Assembly (NCBI GenBank): GCA_003242685.1
Contig: QGVD01000064.1
Span: 1 to 23,727 of the forward strand
Direction of reading: 5' to 3'
Length of the DNA stretch: 23,727 bases
DNA from: Pseudomonadota bacterium
GTDB lineage: Bacteria > Pseudomonadota > Gammaproteobacteria > Steroidobacterales > Steroidobacteraceae
Part shown: one piece after another, positions 9,231 through 17,202 of the stretch
Numbering within the stretch: the first letter of the stretch is position 1
Layout: the number at the start of each line of letters is the position of its first letter
The notes under the pieces: generated by a model
What the model was told of the DNA's origin: nothing
What the model saw: the letters and a program-made list of their open reading frames with translations, nothing else
The model's database searches: none
Program-made: the position numbers and the translations under genes

Positions 9231-10334
9231 TTGGCGCGCATCGACGCGTTCCTCAAGCTCGGCACCCAGCAGGGCTGCTCGGACGTGCATCTCGCGGTCG
9301 GCGTGCCGCCGATGCTGCGCATGCACGGCGACCTCCTGCCCATCAAGTTCCGCGACCTGCGCGCGGCGGAGCTGGAAGGCTACATCGCCGAGATTCTCAC
9401 GCGTTCCCAGGCGGAGCATTTCGCCAGGGGCAACGACCTCGACTTCTCTTACGTGTCGGCCGACGGCGGCCGCTTCCGCGTCAACGTCTACCGCAAGGAG
9501 ACGGGCATCGGCGCCACCTTCCGCGCCATTCCGTCCGAGGTTCCGACGCTCGACAAGCTGGGTCTCCCGCCGATCGTCACCAAGCTGTGCGACTACCACC
9601 AGGGCATGATCCTGGTGACGGGCTCGACGGGCACCGGCAAGTCGACGACCCTCGCCGCGATGATCGACCATCTCAACACCACGCGGCGGCTCAACATCAT
9701 CAGCCTCGAGGACCCGATCGAGTTCGTCCACCGCAGCAAGAACAGTCAGGTCATCCAGCGCGAGCTCGGCACGCACATTCCGAGCTTCGCGGAAGGCGTG
9801 CGCGCGGCGATGCGCGAAGACCCCGACGTGATCCTGGTCGGCGAGCTGCGCGACGGCGAGACGATCCGCATGGCCATGACGGCCGCCGAGACCGGCCACC
9901 TGGTGCTCGGCACGCTGCACACGACGAGCGCGGTGAAGACCATCGACCGCATCATCGACGCCCTGCCCGTGGAAGAGCGCGAGCAGACGAAGAGCTTCCT
10001 CGCCCAGAGTCTGATCGCCGTGGTGACGCAGGTGCTCGTCAAGACCGCGGACGGGCGCGGCCGCAAGGCGATCTGCGAAGTGATGGTGATGACCAAGGCG
10101 ATCGCCAAGCTCATCCAGAGTGACCAGACCCACCAGATTCCGAGCCAGCTGCAGACGGGCCGCGACGTCGGCATGCAGCTCCTCGACCAGGCGCTGCTCG
10201 CCGCGATCCAGGCGCGCGAGATCGACCCGGACGACGCCTACGCCTACGCGACCGAGAAGCGCCTGTTCCAGAAGTACATCACCGACACGAGCATGCTGCC
10301 GAAGGTGGACCTCGCGTCGGCGGCGCAGAGCTGA
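9231..10334 (+). CDS. pilT: PilT-family type IV pilus retraction ATPase, first copy
   Basis: PilT-family hexameric ATPases depolymerise type IV pili and drive twitching, adhesion and DNA uptake at the inner-membrane base of the pilus. The 367-residue protein starts at TTG (9231). It shows the N-terminal GCSDVHLAVGVPPMLRM segment, a Walker A GSTGTGKST (131-139, Lys137), an Asp box around EDPIEF, a Walker B segment REDPDVILVGE ending in catalytic Glu205, and a His box GTLHTTS (His230). The C-terminal part has AIAKLIQSDQTHQIPSQLQTG, the place where PilT carries its retraction-linked AIRNLI motif. It keeps the PilT form of the Walker B segment rather than the RQAPD form of PilU. The last ~40 residues (after EIDPDDAYAYATEKRLFQKYI) are longer than in typical PilT. 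The second copy starts 10 bases after the stop. Confidence 0.93.
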   Translation: MARIDAFLKLGTQQGCSDVHLAVGVPPMLRMHGDLLPIKFRDLRAAELEGYIAEILTRSQAEHFARGNDLDFSYVSADGGRFRVNVYRKETGIGATFRAIPSEVPTLDKLGLPPIVTKLCDYHQGMILVTGSTGTGKSTTLAAMIDHLNTTRRLNIISLEDPIEFVHRSKNSQVIQRELGTHIPSFAEGVRAAMREDPDVILVGELRDGETIRMAMTAAETGHLVLGTLHTTSAVKTIDRIIDALPVEEREQTKSFLAQSLIAVVTQVLVKTADGRGRKAICEVMVMTKAIAKLIQSDQTHQIPSQLQTGRDVGMQLLDQALLAAIQAREIDPDDAYAYATEKRLFQKYITDTSMLPKVDLASAAQS

Positions 10335-10344
10335 AGGGCGCGCC

Positions 10345-11406
10345 GTGGCCGCGATCGACCCCTTTCTCATCGAGATCCTCGAGAAGCGCGGATCCGACCT
10401 GCATTTCATGGCGGGCGACCCGCCGCGCATCCGCCTCTTCGGCGACCTGATGCCGCTGCGGCCCGAGCGCCTCGATCCCACGTTCGTGCGCGATGCGCTC
10501 TACGAGATCATGCCGAAGACGGCCGTCGAGCGCTTCGAGGCGAAGGACGGCGCGGACTTCGCCTACACCATCGAAGGCCGCGCCCGCTTCCGCGTCAACG
10601 TGCTGCGCCACCTGAACGGCATGGGCGCAGTGTTCCGCGCCATTCCGTCCAAGGCGCTCACGATCGACGAGCTGAAACTGCCCGACGCCGTGCGCCAGCT
10701 CTGCCGCGCCACGAGCGGCCTCATCCTCGTGACCGGCAAGACGGGCTCGGGCAAGTCGACGACCCTCGCGGCGATGATCGACGAGATCAACACGCGCGTG
10801 AAGGGTCACATCCTGACGATCGAGGACCCGATCGAGTTCATCCACCAGCGCAAGAACTGCCTCATCAGCCAGCGCGAGATCGGCGTGCACAGCCCGAGCT
10901 TCGCCGCGGCGCTCCACTCCGCCCTGCGCGAGGATCCGGACGTCATCCTGGTCGGCGAGATGCGCGACCTCGAGACCATCAGCATCGCGGTCACCGCGGC
11001 CGAGATGGGAATCCTGGTGATGGGCACGCTGCACACCAACGGCGCCGCGCAGACCGTCGACCGCGTGGTGAACGTGTTCCCTGCCGACAAGCAGTCGCAC
11101 GTGCGCACGATGCTGTCGACGTCCCTCCGCGGGGTGATCTCGCAGCAGCTGCTGCAGCGGGCGGACAGGCAGGGTCGCGTGGCGGCGCTCGAGATCCTGA
11201 TCAACACGCCCGCCGCCGCGAACCTCATCCGCCAGGGCAAGCTCGACCAGCTCGAGAACACCATGCAGGCCGGCGCCCAGTTCGGCATGCGCACGATGGA
11301 CAGCGCGATCCAGCAGCTCCTCGATCAGCGGCTGATCACCGGCCGCGAGGCCTACAAGAAGGCCATCAACAAGGCGAAGTTCGAGGCGGTCAAGGATCAG
11401 GGCTGA
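10345..11406 (+). CDS. PilT-family type IV pilus retraction ATPase, second copy (PilT/PilU-like)
   Basis: A second 353-residue PilT-family motor, beginning at GTG 10345 just 10 bases after the first. It has GSDLHFMAGDPPRIRL, Walker A GKTGSGKST (131-139, Lys137), EDPIEFIHQ, Walker B REDPDVILVGE with Glu205, and the His box GTLHTNG with His230. These key residues fall at exactly the same numbers as in the first copy, so the two align without gaps to at least residue 230, which suggests duplication. The second position in a pair is where PilU normally lies, yet the Walker B segment is PilT-like, so I leave the symbol blank. It ends LITGREAYKKAINKAKFEA, like PilT. Hetero- or dual-motor function is possible but not shown. 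Confidence 0.9.
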   Translation: MAAIDPFLIEILEKRGSDLHFMAGDPPRIRLFGDLMPLRPERLDPTFVRDALYEIMPKTAVERFEAKDGADFAYTIEGRARFRVNVLRHLNGMGAVFRAIPSKALTIDELKLPDAVRQLCRATSGLILVTGKTGSGKSTTLAAMIDEINTRVKGHILTIEDPIEFIHQRKNCLISQREIGVHSPSFAAALHSALREDPDVILVGEMRDLETISIAVTAAEMGILVMGTLHTNGAAQTVDRVVNVFPADKQSHVRTMLSTSLRGVISQQLLQRADRQGRVAALEILINTPAAANLIRQGKLDQLENTMQAGAQFGMRTMDSAIQQLLDQRLITGREAYKKAINKAKFEAVKDQG

Positions 11407-11411
11407 AGGCG

Positions 11412-11428
11412 CGGGCCCGCAGGGCCCG
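11412..11428 (+). terminator. Short GC hairpin between the second pilT-like gene and metG
   Basis: CGGGCCC (11412-11418) and GGGCCCG (11422-11428) pair perfectly around a GCA loop, starting 5 bases after the stop codon. No T-run follows. The 53-base gap to metG must hold any separate metG promoter; TAGACT at 11448-11453 is the only -10-like sequence, without a -35, and there is no ribosome-binding site before the metG ATG. Confidence 0.35.
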
Positions 11429-11459
11429 GCCTCCCGGTCCCATCCTGTAGACTATCCGG

Positions 11460-13565
11460 ATGCCCCGGAAACTGTTCGTCACGACCGCACTGCCGTACGC
11501 CAACGGCGCGTTCCACATCGGCCACATCATGGAGTACATCCAGGCGGACGTCTGGGTGCGCTTCCAGCGCATGCAGGGCCACGAGGTGCACTTCGTCGGC
11601 GCGGACGACGCGCACGGTGCGCCGATCATGCTCAAGGCCGAGAGCGAAGGCATCACGCCGCAGGAGCTCGTCGCCCGGATCGCCGCCGATCGGCCGCGGT
11701 ACCTGCAGGGATTCCACCTGAGCTTCGATCACTGGCACTCCACCGACTCGCCGGAGAACGTCGAGCTGTCGCAGGACATCTATCGCAGGCTCAAGGCGGC
11801 AGGGCTCATCGACTCGCGCCCGGTCGAGCAGTTCTTCGACCCGGTCAAGGGCATGTTCCTGGCCGACCGCTACATCAAGGGCGAGTGCCCGAAGTGTCAC
11901 GCGAAGGACCAGTACGGAGACGCCTGTGAGGTCTGCGGGTCGGTCTACGCGCCGACCGAGCTGATCGAGCCCTACTCGGCGCTCTCGGGTGCACGGCCCG
12001 AGCTGCGCACGTCGGAGCATTTCTTCTTCCGGCTCTCCGATCCGCGCTGCGTGCAGTTCCTCAAGAGCTGGATCGATTCGCCGGGGCGTCTGCAACCGCA
12101 GGTTGCGAACAAGGCGCGCGAGTGGCTCGAGGGCAAGGGCGATCAGCACCTCGCGGACTGGGACATCTCCCGCGACGCGCCCTACTTCGGCATCCCGATC
12201 CCGGACGCGCCGGGCAAGTACTTCTACGTGTGGCTCGACGCGCCGATCGGTTATCTGGCGAGCTTCAAGAGCTACTGCGCGAAGCGCGGCATCGACTTCG
12301 AAGGCTTCCTGCAGGCGCCGGACACCGAGCAGATCCACTTCATCGGCAAGGACATCATCTACTTCCACACGCTGTTCTGGCCGGCGATGCTGCATTTCGC
12401 CGGGCCTCCGTACCGGGTGCCCGACCACGTGTTCGTGCACGGGTTCATCACGGTTTCCGGCGAGAAGATGTCGAAGTCGCGCGGCACGGGCATCAGCCCG
12501 CTGCGCTACCTCGAGCTCGGGATGAATCCCGAGTGGCTGCGCTATTACATCGCCGCGAAGCTGAACGGCCGCGTCGAGGATCTCGACTTCAATCCGGACG
12601 ACTTCGTCGCCCGCGTCAACAGCGACCTCGTCGGCAAGTACGTGAACATCGCGAGCCGCGCGGCGGGGTTCATCACGAAGCGCTTCGACGGAAAGCTTCT
12701 GCCTCCCGACGCCGGCCGCCCGGTCGCGACGGCACAATGGACCACCCTGGCCCTCGAGGCCGAACCGCGCATCCGCGACTTCTACGAAGAGCGCGAGTTC
12801 GGTCGTGCGGTGCGCGAGATCATGGAGCTCGCCGATCGCATGAACGAGGCGATCGACCGCGAGAAGCCCTGGGAGCTCGCGAAGGACCCCGCGCAGACCG
12901 AGCGCCTGCACCAGGTGTGCTCGGACTGCATCCACGCCTTCAGGCAGCTGACACTCTTCCTCGCGCCCATCCTGCCGAAGACGGCCGAGCGCGCCGCCGA
13001 CATGCTGGGGCTCGCCACACCGCTCAGGTGGTCGCAGCTCCGCGAGGATCCGCCGCTCGTCATCAAGCCGTATCAGCACCTCATTCAGCGCGTCGATCCG
13101 AAGCAGGTCGATGCGCTGTTCGAGCCGCCCGAGTCTGCGGCCGGCAAGGCGGGGGCGGCGAAAGCGTCCGCAGCGGCTTCTACCGGTCAGACGAAGAAGG
13201 CGCAGAATGCGGTCGCTTCGAAGGAAGGCACCGTGGACGAATTCATTTCCATCGACGACTTCGCGAAGCTCGACCTGCGCATTGCAAAGGTCGTGCAGGC
13301 CGAGGCGGTCGAAGGCTCGGACAAGCTGCTCAAGCTCACGCTCGACCTCGGCACACAGCAGCGGACGGTCTTCTCCGGCATCCGCTCGGCCTACGCGCCG
13401 CAGGACCTCGTGGGGCGGCTCGTGCTCATGGTGGCGAACCTCGCGCCGCGGAAGATGCGCTTCGGCGTCTCCGAAGGCATGGTGCTCTGCGCGAGCGGCG
13501 AAGGCCCCGGCATCTACCTGCTCTCACCCGACAGCGGCGCGACGCCCGGCATGAAGGTGACCTGA
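11460..13565 (+). CDS. metG: Methionyl-tRNA synthetase
   Basis: MetG charges tRNA-Met and initiator tRNA with methionine using ATP. The 701-residue protein is of the long, dimeric type: the class I HIGH motif at 19-22 (after TTALPYANGAF), a four-cysteine zinc site C143/C146/C156/C159 in the connective domain, the KMSKS motif at 336-340, a helical anticodon-binding domain around 390-550, an Ala/Lys/Ser-rich linker (about 560-590), and a C-terminal Trbp111-like tRNA-binding domain (594-701, beginning EFISIDDFAKLDLRIAKV). The ATG at 11460 gives MPRKLFVTTALPYANG, the normal start, but no Shine-Dalgarno precedes it. It heads, or sits inside, a same-strand run with the ferredoxin gene, nth and DUF1841. 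Confidence 0.98.
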   Translation: MPRKLFVTTALPYANGAFHIGHIMEYIQADVWVRFQRMQGHEVHFVGADDAHGAPIMLKAESEGITPQELVARIAADRPRYLQGFHLSFDHWHSTDSPENVELSQDIYRRLKAAGLIDSRPVEQFFDPVKGMFLADRYIKGECPKCHAKDQYGDACEVCGSVYAPTELIEPYSALSGARPELRTSEHFFFRLSDPRCVQFLKSWIDSPGRLQPQVANKAREWLEGKGDQHLADWDISRDAPYFGIPIPDAPGKYFYVWLDAPIGYLASFKSYCAKRGIDFEGFLQAPDTEQIHFIGKDIIYFHTLFWPAMLHFAGPPYRVPDHVFVHGFITVSGEKMSKSRGTGISPLRYLELGMNPEWLRYYIAAKLNGRVEDLDFNPDDFVARVNSDLVGKYVNIASRAAGFITKRFDGKLLPPDAGRPVATAQWTTLALEAEPRIRDFYEEREFGRAVREIMELADRMNEAIDREKPWELAKDPAQTERLHQVCSDCIHAFRQLTLFLAPILPKTAERAADMLGLATPLRWSQLREDPPLVIKPYQHLIQRVDPKQVDALFEPPESAAGKAGAAKASAAASTGQTKKAQNAVASKEGTVDEFISIDDFAKLDLRIAKVVQAEAVEGSDKLLKLTLDLGTQQRTVFSGIRSAYAPQDLVGRLVLMVANLAPRKMRFGVSEGMVLCASGEGPGIYLLSPDSGATPGMKVT

Positions 13566-13573
13566 AGTCGTCC

Positions 13574-14167
13574 ATGAGCGTGACGGCCGACGAGATCGAT
13601 GCCCTGCTGCCGCAGACGCAGTGCACGCGCTGCGGCTATCAGGGCTGCCGCCCTTATGCGGAGGCGATCGCGCGGGGTGAGGCCGAGATCAACCAGTGCC
13701 CGCCCGGCGGCTCGAAGACGATCGCGGCGCTCGCCGCGCTCCTCGAGCGCCCCGTACTGCCGCTCAATCCGGCGAACGGCGTCGAGGGACCGCCGCTCGT
13801 CGCGCGCATCGACGAAGAGCGCTGCATCGGCTGCGCGAAGTGCCTGCCGCCCTGCCCCGTCGATGCAATCGTCGGCGCACCGCGGCACATGCATACCGTG
13901 ATGACGCAGATCTGCACGGGATGCGAGCTGTGCGTCGCGCCGTGTCCCGTCGACTGCATCTCGATGGTGCCGCGCGAGGTGCCCGAGGAAGCGCCGTCGC
14001 CCGAGATGAATCGCATGCGATTCGCCGCGCGCAACGCACGCATCGCGCGGCGCGCCGAGGAGCGCGCTGCGCTGCTCGCAGCCCGCAAACGCGCGGCTCA
14101 TCTTCCGCAGACAGAGCCGCTCCCGCCGGGCGGACATTCCCAGTCGACGAGCAGCCCCACGCCATGA
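13574..14167 (+). CDS. rsxB: RnfB/RsxB-type electron-transfer ferredoxin (soluble form)
   Basis: RnfB/RsxB carries Fe-S clusters that pass electrons in the Rnf/Rsx complex; in enterobacteria that complex reduces the SoxR sensor. The 197-residue protein has an N-terminal four-cysteine Fe-S motif (C17, C20, C25, C42, with CPPGG) followed by two ferredoxin 4Fe-4S motifs (C84/C87/C90/C94 and C114/C117/C120/C124, each ending CPVD). The N-terminal membrane segment of classical RnfB is missing: the protein starts MSVTADEIDALLPQTQC, directly at the first cluster, so it is probably cytosolic. The last ~60 residues are Arg/Ala-rich. No other rnf gene is in the window. It follows metG by 8 bases and overlaps nth through ATGA (14164-14167). 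Confidence 0.88.
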   Translation: MSVTADEIDALLPQTQCTRCGYQGCRPYAEAIARGEAEINQCPPGGSKTIAALAALLERPVLPLNPANGVEGPPLVARIDEERCIGCAKCLPPCPVDAIVGAPRHMHTVMTQICTGCELCVAPCPVDCISMVPREVPEEAPSPEMNRMRFAARNARIARRAEERAALLAARKRAAHLPQTEPLPPGGHSQSTSSPTP

Positions 14168-14898
14168 ATCCCGCCCGCAGGCGCGCCATCTTCCGCAGGC
14201 TCGCGGAGGCGAATCCGAACCCCACGACCGAGCTCGAGTTCAGCACGCCTTTCGAGCTGCTCGTGGCGGTGATGCTCTCCGCGCACACCACGGACAAGAG
14301 CGTCAACGCGGCGACGCGCAAGCTCTTTCCGGTGGCGAACACGCCCGAAGCGATTCTCGCGCTCGGCGTCGACGGCGTGCGGCCCTACCTGAAGAGCGTC
14401 GGGCTGTACAACGCCAAGTCGAAGAATCTGATCGAGATGTGCCGGATCCTGATCGAGCGCCACGGTGGACAGGTGCCGGCCGACCGCGGTTCGCTCGAGG
14501 CTCTGCCCGGCGTGGGGCGCAAGACCGCGAACGTCATCCTCAACATGGTTCACGGTGAGTCGACCATCGCCGTCGACACGCACATCTTCCGCGTGGCGAA
14601 CCGCACCGGGCTCGCGCCGGGCAAGACGCCCCGCGCCGTCGAGGAGCAGCTCCTCGCCACGACGCCGCCCGAGTACCGCAGGAACGCGCATCACTGGCTG
14701 CTGCTGCACGGACGCTATGTCTGCACCGCGCGCACGCCGGCATGCCCCCGTTGCATCATCCGCGACCTGTGCGAGTATCCGCACAAGACGCCGCCGCAGC
14801 GCCTGGAGAAGTCCGACGCACCGGTCGCGCGGCGTGGAACCGGTGGCGTCCGGACCCGGACGGGCACGCGGTCGAAGCGCGCGGTGCCGACCGAATGA
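14164..14898 (+). CDS. nth: Endonuclease III (DNA glycosylase/AP lyase)
   Basis: Nth removes oxidised pyrimidines from DNA and nicks the abasic site in base excision repair. The 244-residue protein aligns to E. coli Nth without gaps through the core: helix-hairpin-helix LPGVGRKT with catalytic K120, catalytic D138 in AVDTHIFRV, and the [4Fe-4S] ligands C187/C194/C197/C203 with the expected 6-2-5 spacing. Residue 41, Gln in E. coli and inserted into the DNA gap there, is His here (LSAHTTDKSVN). A basic tail of about 30 residues (KSDAPVARRGTGG onward) extends beyond the E. coli end. Both ends overlap neighbours by ATGA, coupling it to the ferredoxin gene and DUF1841. Confidence 0.97.
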   Translation: MNPARRRAIFRRLAEANPNPTTELEFSTPFELLVAVMLSAHTTDKSVNAATRKLFPVANTPEAILALGVDGVRPYLKSVGLYNAKSKNLIEMCRILIERHGGQVPADRGSLEALPGVGRKTANVILNMVHGESTIAVDTHIFRVANRTGLAPGKTPRAVEEQLLATTPPEYRRNAHHWLLLHGRYVCTARTPACPRCIIRDLCEYPHKTPPQRLEKSDAPVARRGTGGVRTRTGTRSKRAVPTE

Positions 14899-15338
14899 TC
14901 TTCGCCGACTACAGACGCGATCAGCTCCGCCGCATGTATCTCGAGGCGTGGCGCAAGTTCAGCGCCAGGCAGCCGCTCGAGCCTCTCGAGGCGCAGATCG
15001 CAGCGGTGATCGCCGATCATCCCGAGTACATCCCCTGGCTCGAGTCGGGCGAGGACGTGCTCCACGCGGAGTTCACGCCGGAAGGCGGGCGTGAGAATCC
15101 CTTCCTGCACCTCGGCATGCATCTCGCGATCCGTGAGCAGGTGGCGACCGACCGCCCGCGAGGGATCGCAGAGATCTTCCGAAGGCTGACGGCGCAGCAC
15201 GGTTCGCCGCTCGAGGCCGAGCACGCGATGCTCGAAGCCCTCGGTGAGACGCTGTGGGAGGCGCAGCGCGCGGGGCTGCCGCCGGACGAGCAGGCGTATC
15301 TGCGGCGGCTCGAACGTCTCCCGGGCGCTCGCGGCTGA
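14895..15338 (+). CDS. DUF1841 family protein
   Basis: A 147-residue, probably cytosolic protein with no signal peptide or membrane span. I assign it to DUF1841 by its start (MIFADYRRDQLRRMYLEAWRKF), its central DHPEYIPWL and NPFLHLGMHLAIREQ segments, and its position after nth. Its function is unknown and no catalytic motif is evident; the sequence looks largely helical. The ATG overlaps the nth stop (ATGA, 14895-14898), so expression is coupled to nth. Two strong hairpins follow it before the convergent lpdA. Confidence 0.82.
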   Translation: MIFADYRRDQLRRMYLEAWRKFSARQPLEPLEAQIAAVIADHPEYIPWLESGEDVLHAEFTPEGGRENPFLHLGMHLAIREQVATDRPRGIAEIFRRLTAQHGSPLEAEHAMLEALGETLWEAQRAGLPPDEQAYLRRLERLPGARG

Positions 15339-15373
15339 GCGCCCTTCCCTGGATTCCGGAGATCACGGGAGGC

Positions 15374-15400
15374 TCCGCCTGCGCCCGGGGCGCAGGCGGA
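15374..15400. terminator. 12-bp hairpin between convergent DUF1841 and lpdA
   Basis: TCCGCCTGCGCC (15374-15385) pairs perfectly with GGCGCAGGCGGA (15389-15400) around a CGG loop. It lies between two convergent stops and is the strongest hairpin in the window. No T-run follows on either strand, so it may act as a Rho-assisted block or an mRNA 3' stabiliser rather than a classical terminator. Confidence 0.65.
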
Positions 15401-15404
15401 TCAC

Positions 15405-15425
15405 GATCTGCCTCCGCCGCAGATC
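15405..15425 (-). terminator. Second hairpin abutting the lpdA stop codon
   Basis: GATCTGC (15405-15411) and GCAGATC (15419-15425) form a perfect 7-bp stem with a 7-base loop. Two bases of the lpdA stop codon (15424-15426) lie in the stem. With the hairpin at 15374-15400 it makes a tandem structure at the 3' end of the pyruvate dehydrogenase operon. Confidence 0.45.
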
Positions 15426-17202
15426 ACTTCCGCCGCAGGTAGAGCTCGGTGAGCGTGCCTTCGAAGGCGTCCGCGGCGAATGCGATTGTCTCCGACAGCG
15501 TCGGATGCGGATGGACGGTGAGCCCGATGTCCGCCGCGTCGGCGCCCATCTCGATGGCGAGCGCGACTTCGCTGATGAGGTCGCCCGCGTTGGGACCGAC
15601 GATGCCGCCGCCCACGACCCGCCGCGTCTGCGGATCGAACAGGAGCTTGGTGAAGCCGTCATCGCGTCCGAGCGACAGTGCCCGGCCGCTCGCGGCCCAC
15701 GGAAAGACTCCCTTCTCCACGGCGATGCCGCGCGCCTTCGCCTCGGTCTCGGTGAGCCCGACCCAGGCGACTTCCGGATCGGTGTACGCGACCGAAGGAA
15801 TCACCCGCGCATCGAAGGCGGCCTTGTGACCGGCCGCGACTTCCGCGGCGACCTTGCCTTCGTGCGACGCCTTGTGCGCGAGCATCGGCGGGCCCGCGAT
15901 GTCGCCGATGGCGAAGATGTGCGGCACGTTGGTGCGGAGCTGACGGTCGACGCGGATGAAGCCCCGCTCGTCCACGGCAATGCCTGCCGCTTCGGCGCCG
16001 ATGCGCTTGCCGTTCGGCGTGCGCCCGACGGCGACCAGCACGCGATCGAACACCTCGGATGGCGGCGCATCCTTGCCCTCGAAGCTCACGCGCAGCCCCT
16101 TGGAGGTCGGCTCGACCGCGGTGACCTTCGTCGACAGGAGGACGCGCTCGTAGCGCTCGCGGATGCGCTTCTCGAGCGGTCTCACGAGATCCGGATCGCA
16201 GCCGGGCATGAGCTGGTCGGTGAGCTCGACGACGCTCACACGCGCTCCCAGCGCGTCGTACACGCAGGCCATCTCGAGCCCGATGATTCCGCCGCCGATC
16301 ACGAGCAGCCTTCCCTTGTTGTCGGGCAGCTCGAGCGCTCCCGTGGAATCCATCACGCGGGGATCGTCGGGGATGAACGGCAGGCGGACGGGCTCCGAGC
16401 CCGCCGCGATGATGCACTGCTCGAAGCGGATGCGCTCGGAGCCGTTCTCGCCGCTCACTTCGATGACGTGCGGGCTCACGAAGCGTCCCGTGCCGCGAAC
16501 GACCTCGACCTTGCGCTGCTTCGCCAGCGTCTGCAGACCGTTGGTGAGACGTCCCACGACGGACGACTTCCAGGCGCGCAGACGTTCGAGATCGATCTTC
16601 GGCTTGCCGAAGTCGATGCCGTGCCTGCTCATCGCCTCGGCTTCCTCGATCACCTTGGCCGCATGGAGCAGTGCCTTGGACGGGATGCATCCCACGTTGA
16701 GACACACGCCCCCGAGCGTCGGCCAGCGCTCGATCAGTGTGACCTTGAGGCCGAGGTCCGCCGCGCGGAACGCCGCGCTGTAACCGCCCGGACCGGCGCC
16801 CAGCACGACGAGCTGTGTCGAGCGGTCGGCTGGCCCGTCCTGAGCCGCGGAGACCTTCGGTGCCGCAGCCGGCGCTTGCGCCGCGGCCGCGGGTGCTGCG
16901 GCAGGCGCTTCAGGAGCCTTCTCCTCGGGGGGCGCGGAAGGCTGTGCGGCGGGTGTCTCGGCTGCCGTCGTCTCGAGGCGCGCGATGACGGTGCCCTTCG
17001 ACACCTTGTCGCCGCGCTTCACGAGCACTTCGGTGATCGTGCCGGCCGCGGTGGACGGCACGTCCATCGTCGCCTTCTCGGTTTCGAGCGTGATGAGCGG
17101 AGCGTCGACCTCGATCGTGTCGCCCGGCTTCACGAGCACGTCGATGACCGGGACCTCGTCGAAGTTGCCGAGGTCGGGAACCGTCAGATCGATGCGGCTC
17201 AC
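15424..17202 (-). CDS. lpdA: Dihydrolipoamide dehydrogenase (E3) with N-terminal lipoyl domain
   Basis: E3 reoxidises dihydrolipoyl groups of the pyruvate dehydrogenase complex, passing electrons through FAD to NAD+. The 592-residue protein is longer than a plain E3 because of an N-terminal lipoyl domain (residues 1-80, lipoyl-lysine K43 in ETEKATMDVPS) and an Ala/Pro-rich linker (about 80-125). The E3 core follows: FAD-binding VVLGAGPGGYSAA, the redox disulfide C167/C172 in GGVCLNVGCIPSK, NAD-binding VIGGGIIGLE, AIGDIAG, and the catalytic H566/E571 pair in HPTLSE. Lipoyl-E3 fusions are known from Neisseria and relatives. Its ATG overlaps the end of aceF by 4 bases. Confidence 0.96.
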   Translation of the reverse strand: MSRIDLTVPDLGNFDEVPVIDVLVKPGDTIEVDAPLITLETEKATMDVPSTAAGTITEVLVKRGDKVSKGTVIARLETTAAETPAAQPSAPPEEKAPEAPAAAPAAAAQAPAAAPKVSAAQDGPADRSTQLVVLGAGPGGYSAAFRAADLGLKVTLIERWPTLGGVCLNVGCIPSKALLHAAKVIEEAEAMSRHGIDFGKPKIDLERLRAWKSSVVGRLTNGLQTLAKQRKVEVVRGTGRFVSPHVIEVSGENGSERIRFEQCIIAAGSEPVRLPFIPDDPRVMDSTGALELPDNKGRLLVIGGGIIGLEMACVYDALGARVSVVELTDQLMPGCDPDLVRPLEKRIRERYERVLLSTKVTAVEPTSKGLRVSFEGKDAPPSEVFDRVLVAVGRTPNGKRIGAEAAGIAVDERGFIRVDRQLRTNVPHIFAIGDIAGPPMLAHKASHEGKVAAEVAAGHKAAFDARVIPSVAYTDPEVAWVGLTETEAKARGIAVEKGVFPWAASGRALSLGRDDGFTKLLFDPQTRRVVGGGIVGPNAGDLISEVALAIEMGADAADIGLTVHPHPTLSETIAFAADAFEGTLTELYLRRK

